A stretch of 64,000 bases of DNA from Candidatus Gastranaerophilales bacterium (GCA_944325625.1 CALVAP010000001.1:197649-261648); one strand, 5' to 3'; shown: positions 26,478 through 35,982, numbered from the stretch's first letter. The notes: generated by a model not told the origin, from the letters alone. Numbers and translations: made by a program.

Positions 26478-27743
26478 ATGTTTTTAGATAAGGCAAGAAT
26501 AAAAATACTCTCAGGCAAAGGCGGAAACGGAATGGTTGCCTGGAGACGGGAAAAATACGTAGACAAAGGCGGTCCAGCCGGTGGTGATGGCGGCAAGGGC
26601 GGCGATGTTTATCTTGTTGCATCTTCGGATATTTCAACGTTGCTTGATTTTCAGTATCAGTCGATTTTTAAAGCTGAAAATGGTGAAAACGGACGGGGAA
26701 AATCACAACACGGACATTGTGGCAAGGATATATATATAAACGTGCCGTTGGGAACTATTGTCAAAGATGCCTCCTCGGGGAAAATTATTGCGGATTTAAC
26801 TGAAGAAGGGCAAACGGCACTGGTAGCAAAAGGCGGTCGCGGTGGTCGTGGTAATGCGAGGTTTGCTACTGCTCAAAAACGTGCACCTCAGTTTTGCGAA
26901 CCGGGTGAAGCAGGAATAGAAAGAACTTTGGATTTGGAATTAAAACTTATTGCAGATGTGGGGCTCTTGGGAATGCCTAATGCAGGCAAATCCACTCTTA
27001 TTAGTGTTATAAGTTCCGCAAAACCTAAAATTGCGGATTATCCCTTTACTACTCTTGTTCCCAACCTTGGCGTTGTGAAGAAAAAGGACGGGGATAGTTA
27101 TGTTGTTGCAGATATTCCCGGGTTAATTGAAGGCGCGTCTATGGGAACGGGGTTGGGGCATGAGTTTTTGCGACATGTCGAAAGATGTCGCTTTTTGCTG
27201 CACGTAGTGGATTTAACCCTTGATAACCCTATTGATAATTATAAAAAAATTAATCAGGAATTGAAAAAACACGATACAAGGCTTTCTGAGGTTTATCAGG
27301 TAGTTGTGCTTAATAAAATTGATGCTGTTTCTGCTGATGCTGTTCAAAACTATGTTAATGAATTTAAAACTGTTTCGAATGATGTCTTTTTGATTTCAGC
27401 AGTTACAAGAGAAGGAATAGACGACCTTTTGGCATTTATGTCAGTTAAGGTGGATGAAATTCCAAAGCCTGAGATTGTTGTTGATGTGCATGAGGATGAT
27501 GCCGCGTTTGACAATGATGATAGTGCGTTTAGTATTTATAAGGTTGACAAGAATAGCTTTGTAATTGAGGGCGGGAAGCTTTTTCGTCTTGCTAATGTTA
27601 CGGATAGCCGCAATACAGAGCAGATTAATCGGTTTCAAAATATTTTAAAATCAATGGGAGTTTTTGAGGCTCTGGTTCAAGCCGGTGCAAAAGACGGTGA
27701 TAGCGTCAAAATCGGTCATATAGAATTTGATTATTACGAATAA
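26478..27743 (+). CDS. obg: GTPase Obg/CgtA
   Basis: A 421-residue ribosome-assembly and stress GTPase with all three Obg domains. The glycine-rich Obg fold occupies 1-158 (KGGNGMVAWRREKYV; GGRGGRGNARF). The G domain follows, with G1 GMPNAGKS near 165, G3 DIPGLIEGAS and G4 LNKID. A C-terminal OCT domain spans about 340-421 (RFQNILKSMGVFEALVQAG). It binds the large ribosomal subunit. It is monocistronic, divergent from fliJ and probably translated from a leaderless mRNA. Confidence 0.97.
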   Translation: MFLDKARIKILSGKGGNGMVAWRREKYVDKGGPAGGDGGKGGDVYLVASSDISTLLDFQYQSIFKAENGENGRGKSQHGHCGKDIYINVPLGTIVKDASSGKIIADLTEEGQTALVAKGGRGGRGNARFATAQKRAPQFCEPGEAGIERTLDLELKLIADVGLLGMPNAGKSTLISVISSAKPKIADYPFTTLVPNLGVVKKKDGDSYVVADIPGLIEGASMGTGLGHEFLRHVERCRFLLHVVDLTLDNPIDNYKKINQELKKHDTRLSEVYQVVVLNKIDAVSADAVQNYVNEFKTVSNDVFLISAVTREGIDDLLAFMSVKVDEIPKPEIVVDVHEDDAAFDNDDSAFSIYKVDKNSFVIEGGKLFRLANVTDSRNTEQINRFQNILKSMGVFEALVQAGAKDGDSVKIGHIEFDYYE

Positions 27744-27752
27744 TCGAAAAAA

Positions 27753-27980
27753 TTATTCCAAATCCACAAGCTCTTTTAATGATAAATCAAAGGCAACTGC
27801 AATTCTTACCAGTGTTGAGAAGCTAATTTTTTGTTTCCCTGTTTCAAATTTATTTACAAACTCTCTCGACCGATTGATTTTTTCGGCGAGGTATTCCTGT
27901 GTCCAGCCTTTTTTCTCTCTAAGTGATTTAATGCGCTGGCGGATTATGTTTAGATAATTTTCTTCAACTTCCAACATCAT
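27753..27980 (-). CDS. XRE-family HTH transcriptional regulator
   Basis: A 75-residue protein consisting of one Cro/CI-type helix-turn-helix: RIKSLREKKGWTQEYLAEKI, then NRSREFVNKFETGKQKISFS, then LVRIAVAFDLSLKELVDL. It resembles small stand-alone regulators, including controller (C) proteins of restriction-modification systems. The N-terminal ATGATG leaves the exact start open by one codon. It is on the same strand as the methyltransferase gene 77 bases upstream but has its own -10. Its targets are unknown. Confidence 0.85.
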   Translation of the reverse strand: MMLEVEENYLNIIRQRIKSLREKKGWTQEYLAEKINRSREFVNKFETGKQKISFSTLVRIAVAFDLSLKELVDLE

Positions 27981-27986
27981 TATAAA

Positions 27987-27992
27987 AGTATA
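27987..27992 (-). promoter_or_regulatory. -10 element of the XRE regulator (leaderless candidate)
   Basis: On the minus strand, TATACT is followed by six bases (TTTATA) and the ATG at 27980. There is no Shine-Dalgarno sequence. The -35 region is not recognisable. Confidence 0.4.
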
Positions 27993-28057
27993 GTTCTAAA
28001 AATCAAAAATGACTGTGAATAATACTTCTCTAATATACAAAAGTTTACAATAATCAA

Positions 28058-28933
28058 TTATATTTTTTGAAAAATCATAACATATTCATGTTTAAAAATA
28101 TAGAAACCGCCGTACAATGCTCGATAGCGCCACAGGTTGGCTTGTTTGCCTTTTGCTTTTTCGTTTCCTTCTATGTTTTTAACAATTATCGATTTAAGCA
28201 AGAATCCCATTCTTTGCATGCGCTCCATGCAGCCAAATCCCAAAGGAACAAGTTCTCCGTTAGCATACTTGTCGCCTATAATAAGGGCTGCAAATCTTCC
28301 TTTTTCAAGTGCGTCATAGCCGTTTCTGGCTACATTTTCGAATAATTCATAAAATTCTTCTGTATTCTCGCAATTCGATAAATCTTCTTTTCTATCGGAA
28401 AATTTAATTATATCATCATATGGCGGGTGTAAAACCAAAAATTGAGCCTGTTTTCTGCCCATAATATCAAGTCTTGCCTGGATTTTATCTTTTATCTCGG
28501 CTGAAGCACTGTCTCCGCAGATAATGTTTACGTCAGTTACAAGTTGTTTTTTTGTAAATTTAGCGCTAACGTAGTCCACAAGTTCATCTTTAAGTTCAAC
28601 GCCGATGCATCTGCGGTTCATATTTACGGCTTCAATTCCTGATGTTCCTGAACCAAAAAACAAGTCCAAAACTATATCGTTCTTTTTGGTAAATCTTTCA
28701 TACAGTTGTTGCGCCAACTGAGGAATATAGTTTCCGTGATAGTCATAACTATGTCCATTTGATTTTTCACGTGACTTAAATTCCCATAGCGTATCCGTCA
28801 GAACATGGGGATAATCTTTCCATTTCTTTAAATTAATATCGTTGTAGGGCTTTGTTAGTACTTGCTCCTGTTCAACAATTCTTAAGTCAGCCTGTTGCTT
28901 TTGTTCTTTTATTTTCTTCTTTGCTAGAGCCAC
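28058..28933 (-). CDS. DNA methyltransferase (N4/N6 amino type), solitary
   Basis: About 291 residues. The SAM-binding motif I is VLDLFFGSGTSGIEAV, followed by RRCIGVEL. The catalytic motif IV reads HPPYD (VLHPPYDDIIKF), a variant of the D/N/S-PP-Y of amino-methyltransferases that modify adenine-N6 or cytosine-N4. Motif I precedes motif IV. The frame is open to 29029, but GTG at 28933 follows GGGGGA and lies downstream of a TATACT, so it is the more likely start. No restriction endonuclease gene is adjacent; an XRE regulator lies downstream on the same strand. Its recognition sequence is unknown. Confidence 0.8.
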   Translation of the reverse strand: MALAKKKIKEQKQQADLRIVEQEQVLTKPYNDINLKKWKDYPHVLTDTLWEFKSREKSNGHSYDYHGNYIPQLAQQLYERFTKKNDIVLDLFFGSGTSGIEAVNMNRRCIGVELKDELVDYVSAKFTKKQLVTDVNIICGDSASAEIKDKIQARLDIMGRKQAQFLVLHPPYDDIIKFSDRKEDLSNCENTEEFYELFENVARNGYDALEKGRFAALIIGDKYANGELVPLGFGCMERMQRMGFLLKSIIVKNIEGNEKAKGKQANLWRYRALYGGFYIFKHEYVMIFQKI

Positions 28934-29014
28934 GATTCCCCCAGTCTTTAAGTCTACGCGAAAAAGTATAGCGAACTTTAATTCTATTTTGACCGTAGAT
29001 ATGGAGGATTTTCG

Positions 29015-29023
29015 TGTTATAAT
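29015..29023 (+). promoter_or_regulatory. Extended -10 promoter of proB (leaderless)
   Basis: TGT-TATAAT (hexamer 29018-29023) is an extended -10. Six bases (TCTCAT) separate it from the ATG at 29030. A GGAGG lies farther upstream than a ribosome site can act and would not be in the transcript. Confidence 0.5.
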
Positions 29024-29029
29024 TCTCAT

Positions 29030-30166
29030 ATGAATGAACTAATAAAAAATGCTCAAAGAATTGTTTTTAAGTTTGGTACAAACGTACTTCGTAACGATGC
29101 GGGTGAGATTTCGCTCTCTCGAGTTTATTCTTTTATTGAGGATATTTCAAAGCTCCAAAAACTTGGTAAAGAAGTCATCATAGTTACATCAGGTGCTGTG
29201 GGATTGGGAGCTAAAAAACTTGGTGTGGACAGTTCTGAGAGTATGGCTCTTAAACAGGCTTGTGCAGCGTGTGGTCAGAGTTTGCTTATGTCTATTTATG
29301 CGCATGGTTTTGAGGCTTATGATATTACCGTTGCCCAAATATTGCTTACAGAAGAAGATTTTTCTAATCGCAGAAAGTACTTAAGTCTTAATAATACTCT
29401 TAACACCTTACTGGGGCTTAGGGTTGTTCCTGTTATTAATCAAAACGATACGGTTTCGACTGAAGAGTTGGAACTTTATCATGAAGAATTGCAGATATGT
29501 TTTTCTGACAACGACAAAATGGCAGCGTTGGTGGCAAGTAAGTTAGATGCCGATTTGTTAGTTATATTATCAGACGTTAATGGGCTGTATGACGATAATC
29601 CAAAGGAAAATCCGAAGGCTCATATTATTCCTGTTGTAGAGAAAGTAGACGAAACTTTGGAAAAATATGCACAAGAAGCATCTGCAGGAGGAAGAGGCGG
29701 GATGAAAACGAAGCTTGAGGCGGCAAGAGTTGTCACACGCTCAGGTGGTAGTGCAATTATCGCCAATGGCAAAATTCCTCAAATTATTTCTAAAATTTTT
29801 GACGGAATTGAGACAGGCACCGTGTTCTTACCGACAGAAAGTTTACCCGGAAAAAAACGTTGGATTGCCTATGCTACTAATGTTTTGGGACAAGTTGTTG
29901 TCAATGATGGTGCTAAGAAAGCTATCTTGGAAAAGGAATCAAGTCTTTTGCCAATTGGAGTTGTTGAGCTTAGGAATGATTTTAAGCGAGGAGACGTTGT
30001 AAGTATAGTCGATTTAAACGGGGTTGAATTTGCTCGCGGAGTGGTAAATTACAACTGTAGTGATGCGCAAAAAATTGCAGGGGTTCACTCTGATAAAATT
30101 CTTGAAACGCTCGGGTATAAGAATTACGACGCGCTTATAACTCGGGATAATATTGTATTTTTATAG
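29030..30166 (+). CDS. proB: Glutamate 5-kinase
   Basis: A 378-residue enzyme catalysing the first step of proline synthesis, the ATP-dependent phosphorylation of glutamate. The amino-acid kinase domain (about 1-255) has VFKFGTNVLR, IVTSGAVGLGAKKLG, NQNDTVSTEE, FSDNDKMAALVA and the GGRGGMKTKLEAA nucleotide-site motif. A C-terminal PUA domain occupies about 280-370. proA follows 12 bases after the stop, so proBA is an operon. Feedback inhibition by proline is typical of the family. Confidence 0.97.
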   Translation: MNELIKNAQRIVFKFGTNVLRNDAGEISLSRVYSFIEDISKLQKLGKEVIIVTSGAVGLGAKKLGVDSSESMALKQACAACGQSLLMSIYAHGFEAYDITVAQILLTEEDFSNRRKYLSLNNTLNTLLGLRVVPVINQNDTVSTEELELYHEELQICFSDNDKMAALVASKLDADLLVILSDVNGLYDDNPKENPKAHIIPVVEKVDETLEKYAQEASAGGRGGMKTKLEAARVVTRSGGSAIIANGKIPQIISKIFDGIETGTVFLPTESLPGKKRWIAYATNVLGQVVVNDGAKKAILEKESSLLPIGVVELRNDFKRGDVVSIVDLNGVEFARGVVNYNCSDAQKIAGVHSDKILETLGYKNYDALITRDNIVFL

Positions 30167-30178
30167 TTAAGGACAGAT

Positions 30179-31480
30179 ATGAGTAATATTAAAGAAATTG
30201 CAAAACTTGCAAAAAAAGCTTCGTATCAGCTTTCATCGCTTCCAACAGAGCTTAAAAACAAGGCTCTGGATGCTATTGCGGACAAACTTGAGGTCAATTC
30301 CGATAAAATTTTTGAGGCAAATGCTAAAGATTTGTCTGAAGCAAAAAAGTTTCTGGCATCAGGTGAGATATCTCAAGCTGTATATGCAAGGCTAAAGCTT
30401 GATGAAAATAAGCTTAGGGATATGATTTGCGGTATTAGAGATGTTAAAAAACTTCCTGATCCGGTAAATAAAAAATTATGGGCTATGAAATTGGATGAAG
30501 GTTTGGATTTGTACAAAGTTAGTTGTCCAATAGGGGTTATAGGAGTAATTTTTGAAGCAAGACCGGATGTCATTGCTCAAATTTCTGCGTTAGCTGTTAA
30601 GTCTGCAAACGCAGTTATCTTAAAAGGCGGAAAAGAGGCCGTAAATACTAATACTATAATTTTTGAGCTGATTGTTTCGGCTTTAAACAGCATTAAAGAA
30701 TTTCCTAAAAATTCCATTAATCAAGTATTTTCTCGTGAAGATGTAGCTCAGATGCTGGAGCTGAGTGATTATATTGACTTGATTATTCCTCGAGGCGGAA
30801 ATGCTTTGGTTCGGTATATCAAAGAAAATACTAAAATTGCAGTTCTTGGGCATGCGGATGGAATTTGTCATATATATGTTGATAGAATGGCGGATTGGGA
30901 AAAAGCAACACCTGTTATAGTTGATGCGAAAACTCAATATCCAAGTGCTTGTAACGCTGTAGAAACGGTTCTTATTCATAAGGATATTGCTAAAGAATAT
31001 TTGCCTGTTTTGATATCGGCTTTGAGAAAGTCAAATGTTAAAGTTAGAGGGTGTGAGAGAGCTTGTGCAATTTGTGCGGACATTGTTCCCGCGAATGGTA
31101 ATTGGGCGTGTGAGCATTCTGACTTAGTCTTGGCGATAAAGATTGTAAACGATTTGATTGAGGCTGTTGGACACATCAATACTTATGGTTCAGGGCATAC
31201 GGATTGTATAATTACTGAAGATAAAGCAGCTTGTGATGTATTTATGGACTTGGTTGATAGCGCAGGGGTTTATAACAATGTATCAACAAGGTTTGCAGAT
31301 GGATTTAGGTATGGATTTGGGGCAGAAGTCGGGATTTCGACAAACAAAACGCATGCCAGAGGTCCTGTCGGTCTTGAGGGGCTCACTATTTATAAGTACA
31401 AACTCTACGGTAACGGTCAAGTAGTTGACGATTATGTAAGTGGCGAAAAATCATTCATACACCAACCGATAGAAATATAA
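30179..31480 (+). CDS. proA: Gamma-glutamyl phosphate reductase
   Basis: A 433-residue aldehyde-dehydrogenase-superfamily enzyme that reduces gamma-glutamyl phosphate with NADPH to glutamate semialdehyde, the second step of proline synthesis. The catalytic Cys lies near residue 258 in YPSACNAVETVL. Other family motifs are GVIGVIFEARPDV, LKGGKEA and IIPRGGNALV. It is cotranscribed with proB; AAGGACAG precedes the ATG. proC is not in the window. Confidence 0.97.
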   Translation: MSNIKEIAKLAKKASYQLSSLPTELKNKALDAIADKLEVNSDKIFEANAKDLSEAKKFLASGEISQAVYARLKLDENKLRDMICGIRDVKKLPDPVNKKLWAMKLDEGLDLYKVSCPIGVIGVIFEARPDVIAQISALAVKSANAVILKGGKEAVNTNTIIFELIVSALNSIKEFPKNSINQVFSREDVAQMLELSDYIDLIIPRGGNALVRYIKENTKIAVLGHADGICHIYVDRMADWEKATPVIVDAKTQYPSACNAVETVLIHKDIAKEYLPVLISALRKSNVKVRGCERACAICADIVPANGNWACEHSDLVLAIKIVNDLIEAVGHINTYGSGHTDCIITEDKAACDVFMDLVDSAGVYNNVSTRFADGFRYGFGAEVGISTNKTHARGPVGLEGLTIYKYKLYGNGQVVDDYVSGEKSFIHQPIEI

Positions 31481-31502
31481 AAAGGAGCATAATAAAAGGG
31501 CT

Positions 31503-32543
31503 TTAGGCTGAGGTTTTTCGATTGTGGAGTATTGAAGATACCAATGCAGCTAAAATGAATACCAGACCCAGAAGTCCTGTTATTACTTCCGGTACTTCGT
31601 GGAATGTTGTGAAAAACATAATGGAAGCGAGTGCACCGATTGCCCAATGAGCACCATGTTCGAGGTATAAAAACTGTTTTAGGGTGTTTTTTTCAACCAA
31701 CATAATAGTTAATGACCTTACGAATATGGCGCCGATTGCAAGACCTATTGTGATTATAACTACATCCTTGCTCAATGCGAAAGCACCAAGAACTCCGTCA
31801 AGAGAGAATGATGCGTCTATAAGTTCTAAATATAAAAATGCGACAAGTCCACCAGTTCTGGCGGCATCTCCAACAAGCTTTGCAGTTCTTTGTCGTTCTT
31901 TCTTTTCCAAAAATTTGCTAATTCCATCAATAAGAAGATAAAGGATTATTCCAAACATTCCGGAAATAACGACACTTAGTCGGTTTTCTTCCGCAACATG
32001 CATTTGTGTAAAGTAGATTACCAAAAGGGTTATAATTGTTTCAATTCCCTCTATATGTGCTGCGTGGGCGAGTTTTTCCTCAATCCATTTTATCCAATGA
32101 ACTTCTTTTTCGTGGTTAAGAAAGTAATGTAAAAACAGCATCATTAAAAATGAACCGCCAAATGCCACTATTGGAGCATGTGTGAGATGAAGATAGTGTG
32201 CATATTCATTGGCATCATTTATTGCCATTTTGGTAACGTCAATCATTGAAAGCTTTGCAAAAATTGAAACGATTAAAACCGGGAATAAAAACCTCATTCC
32301 AAATACAGCAATGGCAATACCCCATGTTAAAAAGCGGTGGCGCCATTTGTCAGACATATGTTCGAGTTTCATTGCGTTTACAACGGCATTGTCAAATGAC
32401 AAGCTTACTTCGAGTGCGCTGAGAACGAAAACAATAAACAGACTAGCAAATCCCGAGCCAGGAGTAATATGTTCTGCCCAAAAATATGCGCAAAAAAGAC
32501 CTATAACTGTTAAAACAATAGACTCACCAAAATATTTCCACAT
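31503..32543 (-). CDS. DUF475 / TerC-superfamily integral membrane protein
   Basis: A 346-residue protein with about nine membrane segments. It carries the DUF475 pattern FVLSALEVSLSFDNAVVNA near 40-58, and LIDASFSLDGVLGAFALS near 240-257 with acidic residues inside helices, as in TerC-type proteins. These families are linked to metal ion homeostasis or tellurite resistance, but the transported substrate is not established. The ribosome site is AAAGGG. It is convergent with proA, 22 bases away, with no obvious terminator in between. Confidence 0.8.
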   Translation of the reverse strand: MWKYFGESIVLTVIGLFCAYFWAEHITPGSGFASLFIVFVLSALEVSLSFDNAVVNAMKLEHMSDKWRHRFLTWGIAIAVFGMRFLFPVLIVSIFAKLSMIDVTKMAINDANEYAHYLHLTHAPIVAFGGSFLMMLFLHYFLNHEKEVHWIKWIEEKLAHAAHIEGIETIITLLVIYFTQMHVAEENRLSVVISGMFGIILYLLIDGISKFLEKKERQRTAKLVGDAARTGGLVAFLYLELIDASFSLDGVLGAFALSKDVVIITIGLAIGAIFVRSLTIMLVEKNTLKQFLYLEHGAHWAIGALASIMFFTTFHEVPEVITGLLGLVFILAALVSSILHNRKTSA

Positions 32544-32587
32544 AGTTTACCCTTTATTCCAATCACTAAGACTTCAACCAAATTCAC

Positions 32588-32842
32588 TTATGAATGAAAG
32601 TAGTCGGAAATAAGTTTTTTGTTTTTGGGGCGTACGAGTTTGAAGAGTTTTTCAAATAGGCCTGTCTTTTTTCTTCCGAGATTATCAAGCTCATTTTTGA
32701 CTATAGCTTTTTCAATAAGCATTTTGTTATACATACTGTTAATCCTGTCTGAGGACTCGACGTGGGGTTTTAGATTTTCTATTTTTATTTTCAGCAACGC
32801 CATCGTCTGCTTCAAACGTTTTTGCTTTTCTCTGTTACTCAT
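32588..32842 (-). CDS. Small coiled-coil hypothetical protein
   Basis: An 84-residue, strongly basic protein, predicted to be mostly helical (KQTMALLKIKIENLKPHVES; KAIVKNELDNL). It has no signal peptide, membrane segment or recognisable family. AAGG lies eight bases before the ATG. It lies 44 bases upstream of the DUF475 gene on the same strand, possibly cotranscribed. Confidence 0.55.
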   Translation of the reverse strand: MSNREKQKRLKQTMALLKIKIENLKPHVESSDRINSMYNKMLIEKAIVKNELDNLGRKKTGLFEKLFKLVRPKNKKLISDYFHS

Positions 32843-32934
32843 AATAGTGCCTTAAAAAACAAATTTAACAAATTACTCAGTTATCATAATATATAAGCCA
32901 AAAAAAATCACTACTCTAAAAGATTTAAAAAAAA

Positions 32935-32963
32935 TTGCATTATCAAAAAAGCAGTGATAAAAT
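32935..32963 (+). promoter_or_regulatory. Promoter of the heptosyltransferase gene
   Basis: TTGCAT (32935-32940), a 17-base spacer and TAAAAT (32958-32963). Six bases later is GTG (32970), in frame; the family-typical ATG (32982) is 12 bases beyond that. The mRNA is therefore leaderless or has a very short leader. Confidence 0.5.
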
Positions 32964-32969
32964 TTTGAT

Positions 32970-34025
32970 GTGGATAAGAATATGAAAATATTGATAATAA
33001 GACTTTCAGCAATAGGGGATACAATACATACGCTTCCATTAGCCTGTGCGTTGCGTGAAAAATATCCTGATGCTCAAATAGACTGGTTGGTGGAAGACAA
33101 AGCGGCAGAGTTTGTTCAAAACAATCCGCTTATTGATAATGTTCATATTTTGCCCCGTCGAGATTGGAAAAGACGCGGATTTTCTTTCAAAAATTTTGAT
33201 GAATTTAATAAACTTGTTGCAGACTTAAGAAAACAAAAATATGATATAGCGATTGATACGCAGCAGCTTTTTAAGAGTGCAGTTTTTTTGAGCTTAAGTC
33301 AAGCGCCCAGAAGAATAGCTTTAAGCGGAGGCAGAGAATTTTCTCGGATATTTGCAAACGAAATTGTTACTTCAACGCATAAACTCTTTGACAGTAACTA
33401 CCATGTTGTTAATAGAACCCTTGAACTGGCAAAGTATTTGGGATGTGAAACCGATGAAATAAAATTTGTCCTCCCCCAACTCGATAAAATAAGCAAAAAA
33501 CGTGTAGATGGGTTATTGTTGCCATTGAAAAAAGACCGACCGACGCTGGTTATTGCGCCTGCAACAACTTGGGATACAAAGCATTGGCAAAATAAGTCTT
33601 GGGCTGAAATTATAAGGGCGTTCGAAGATAAGGCAAATATAGTGATAACGGCAACCAAAGCGGATAAAGATTTGGTTGATGATATTTTGCTTTTTGGTAA
33701 ATTTAAAAATATTTTGAATTTGACAGGGAAAACATCACTCGGTGAATTGGCTGAGGTTTTTAGGCGAGCTGATGTGGTTATTGCTCCCGATTCCGGGTCT
33801 GCTCAAATTGCTTGGGCTTGCAGTAAACCTTATGTCATTTCGATTTTTACTTCTACCGCCAAAAATCGTACGGCACCTTTTGGAGAAAAAGCTATTTGCT
33901 TCTCGCCTGAAATTCCTTGTTATCCTTGCCATAGAAAAAAATGTTTTTCAAAAGATTTTGAATTATGTAAAAAATCTATTAATTATTACGATATTATAAA
34001 ATTTTTGGAAAGCCTCTTTAAATAA
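32970..34025 (+). CDS. Glycosyltransferase family 9 (heptosyltransferase I, WaaC-like)
   Basis: 351 residues. The N-terminus MKILIIRLSAIGDTIHTLPL is the classic ADP-heptose:LPS heptosyltransferase opening, and IDWLVEDKAAEFVQNNPLID follows. The second Rossmann domain has TTWDTKHWQNKSWAEII and VIAPDSGSAQIAWA (nucleotide-sugar binding). The C-terminus is Cys-rich (CYPCHRKKCF). It should add heptose or a similar sugar to the LPS core at the inner face of the inner membrane, so the cell has an outer membrane. Start: GTG at 32970 fits the promoter spacing; ATG at 32982 fits family alignment. Confidence 0.88.
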   Translation: MDKNMKILIIRLSAIGDTIHTLPLACALREKYPDAQIDWLVEDKAAEFVQNNPLIDNVHILPRRDWKRRGFSFKNFDEFNKLVADLRKQKYDIAIDTQQLFKSAVFLSLSQAPRRIALSGGREFSRIFANEIVTSTHKLFDSNYHVVNRTLELAKYLGCETDEIKFVLPQLDKISKKRVDGLLLPLKKDRPTLVIAPATTWDTKHWQNKSWAEIIRAFEDKANIVITATKADKDLVDDILLFGKFKNILNLTGKTSLGELAEVFRRADVVIAPDSGSAQIAWACSKPYVISIFTSTAKNRTAPFGEKAICFSPEIPCYPCHRKKCFSKDFELCKKSINYYDIIKFLESLFK

Positions 34026-34074
34026 AAGGATTTTGGGTTTATAATGTTATTTTGTAATTGGGCATTAAGTACGA

Positions 34075-35982
34075 ATGAAGATTTTTGATAAATTTAAAAG
34101 TTACGTTAAGCAGTTGAATGATTTTGAAGATAATATAAGCGAAAATCGTCGTGAACTTCAAGCAATATATGAACGTAACCAGATACTAGAAAAAGAAATT
34201 ATAGAAAGAACGCAGCAGTTAAATCAGGCGAATAAAGCCCTGCTTACTTTGCAAAATATATGGGATATGATGAATTCATCTACCCCGTTGTCAAATGCGT
34301 TGGATAAGATAGTTGAAAGTTTGCATGGTGAGTTTGGATATCTTTTTGGAGCGATAGTGGAGAAAGTTGATAATACGGAGCAAGATCCTTATTTTTTGAC
34401 TACATCGTATACAAAGTGTCCGTTTTTTAATGCAATGAAAGTATACTTTAAGAGGGAAGTGGAAGCGGTTAAGCTTCGATGTGAAAACGATGGGATACTT
34501 ATGCGAGCATTGGAAAATCGTTCTGTGCTCTCAACAAATGATATATCCGGCTTTGTAAAATCAATTTTGCCTGAGATAACGAATGAAACTCGACTTAATG
34601 AAATTATTGAAGAAAGCGGGAGTAAGCTATTAATTGTGCTCCCGTTGAAGCCAGAATCTCGACCTTTTGGTTGTATGCTCGTGTTTTCTCCCCGTACAGA
34701 AGTTTTGGAAGATGAAGTAAGATTCTTGGAACTCTTTGCTCAACAGATGGAACTTGCAGTTACGATTGCGGATTTGTTTGAAAAAGTTAAAAAACAAGCT
34801 ATAACTGACCCGTTAACAGAGTTATATAATCGCAGATATTTTGAAGATTCTATGCAAAGAGAAGCAGAGCGTTCTGAACGTTTAAATCAGCCTTTTACCC
34901 TTATTTCGCTGGACTTGGACCATTTAAAACAGATAAATGATACATATGGACATAATTATGGCGATATGGCAATAAAAACAATAGGCAAAGTTTTAAAGAG
35001 AAATGCCCGCTCGATTGATATTCCTGCTCGTATTGGTGGAGAAGAGTTTAATGTTATGCTTCCGGGGATTGATTCTGCAGGAGGACTTATTGCGGCAGAA
35101 CGTATCAGGGCTGCTATTGAGTCGGAAAAACTTGAAAAAATCGGTAAAATTACTGCAAGTATAGGTGTTTCAACATATCTTGAACATACAAAAAGTCTTG
35201 ATGAGTTACTTGAGATGGCTGATCAGGCTATGTATAGAGCAAAAGTCGCTGGGAGAAACAGGGTTATTCTTGCAAAAGAACACGAAAGAGGCAACTGGCA
35301 GCAAATCGCCATTGATGCTTTTATGGATATTTTATCAAAACAGCGTATTCCTGTTTCTAAGTCTTTGTCAGAACAAATTCGCAGTAAGCTGGAGAGAGTT
35401 TCTACTTCTGGAGCAACTGTAAAGGAAATGCTTTATTCAGTTTCAGATGCAATAGCCAGAACATATGACCCTGTTCATGAGGAGGGGATAACTAAACAAA
35501 AGGTTCATCTTGCGGTAAAGCTGGCGAAGCAGCTTAATATGAAAAAAGAAGAGCAGGATAATCTTAAGCTTGCTATGTTGCTGTATGATATAGGAAATAC
35601 GATGGTGCCTGATGAAATATTTAAAAATCCTAATCCACTCAATGAAAAGGAACAAAACTTTATTCAAAAACACCCTGTTATTGCAGCAAAAGAAATTCTT
35701 CAGCCTATATCTTCAATTGCGGAGGTTATACCAATTATAGAAAATCATCACGAAAACTGGGATGGTTCAGGTTATCCAAATAAGATGACAGGGGAACAAA
35801 TCCCCTTGAGTTCTCAGGTTGTTTTGCTTGTTGATGCATATACAGCCTTGATAAAACCTCGCAGTTATCGGCCTGCTATGACTAAAGCAGAAGCTTTGGC
35901 TGTTATTAAAGGAGAAGCAGGTAAAAAATGGAATGAGCAGCTCGTTTCTCAATTTATAGAGATGATGAAAGATGAAAAGTGA
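34075..35982 (+). CDS. Diguanylate cyclase with degenerate HD-GYP domain
   Basis: 635 residues: an N-terminal coiled coil (1-60), a GAF-like sensor domain (about 70-235), a GGDEF domain, and an HD-GYP-type domain (about 465-620). The GGDEF active site is GGEEF (321-325), with an RxxD product-inhibition site (RSID) five residues upstream, so c-di-GMP synthesis is expected. In the HD-GYP part the HD pair is replaced (LYDIGN, 503-508, for LHDIGK), while NHHENWDGSGYP is kept. The hydrolase is therefore probably inactive and may bind c-di-GMP or a partner. No membrane segment is seen. The next gene overlaps by 11 bases. Confidence 0.9.
   Translation: MKIFDKFKSYVKQLNDFEDNISENRRELQAIYERNQILEKEIIERTQQLNQANKALLTLQNIWDMMNSSTPLSNALDKIVESLHGEFGYLFGAIVEKVDNTEQDPYFLTTSYTKCPFFNAMKVYFKREVEAVKLRCENDGILMRALENRSVLSTNDISGFVKSILPEITNETRLNEIIEESGSKLLIVLPLKPESRPFGCMLVFSPRTEVLEDEVRFLELFAQQMELAVTIADLFEKVKKQAITDPLTELYNRRYFEDSMQREAERSERLNQPFTLISLDLDHLKQINDTYGHNYGDMAIKTIGKVLKRNARSIDIPARIGGEEFNVMLPGIDSAGGLIAAERIRAAIESEKLEKIGKITASIGVSTYLEHTKSLDELLEMADQAMYRAKVAGRNRVILAKEHERGNWQQIAIDAFMDILSKQRIPVSKSLSEQIRSKLERVSTSGATVKEMLYSVSDAIARTYDPVHEEGITKQKVHLAVKLAKQLNMKKEEQDNLKLAMLLYDIGNTMVPDEIFKNPNPLNEKEQNFIQKHPVIAAKEILQPISSIAEVIPIIENHHENWDGSGYPNKMTGEQIPLSSQVVLLVDAYTALIKPRSYRPAMTKAEALAVIKGEAGKKWNEQLVSQFIEMMKDEK

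Noticed and set aside
27753-28933. Complete restriction-modification system
   Set aside because: Only a methyltransferase and an XRE regulator are present; flanking genes are obg and proB and no endonuclease frame is visible.
28934-29029. Longer methyltransferase N-terminus reaching 29029
   Set aside because: The extension overlaps the proB promoter and a likely minus-strand -10 (TATACT), while GTG at 28933 has a GGGGGA ribosome site.
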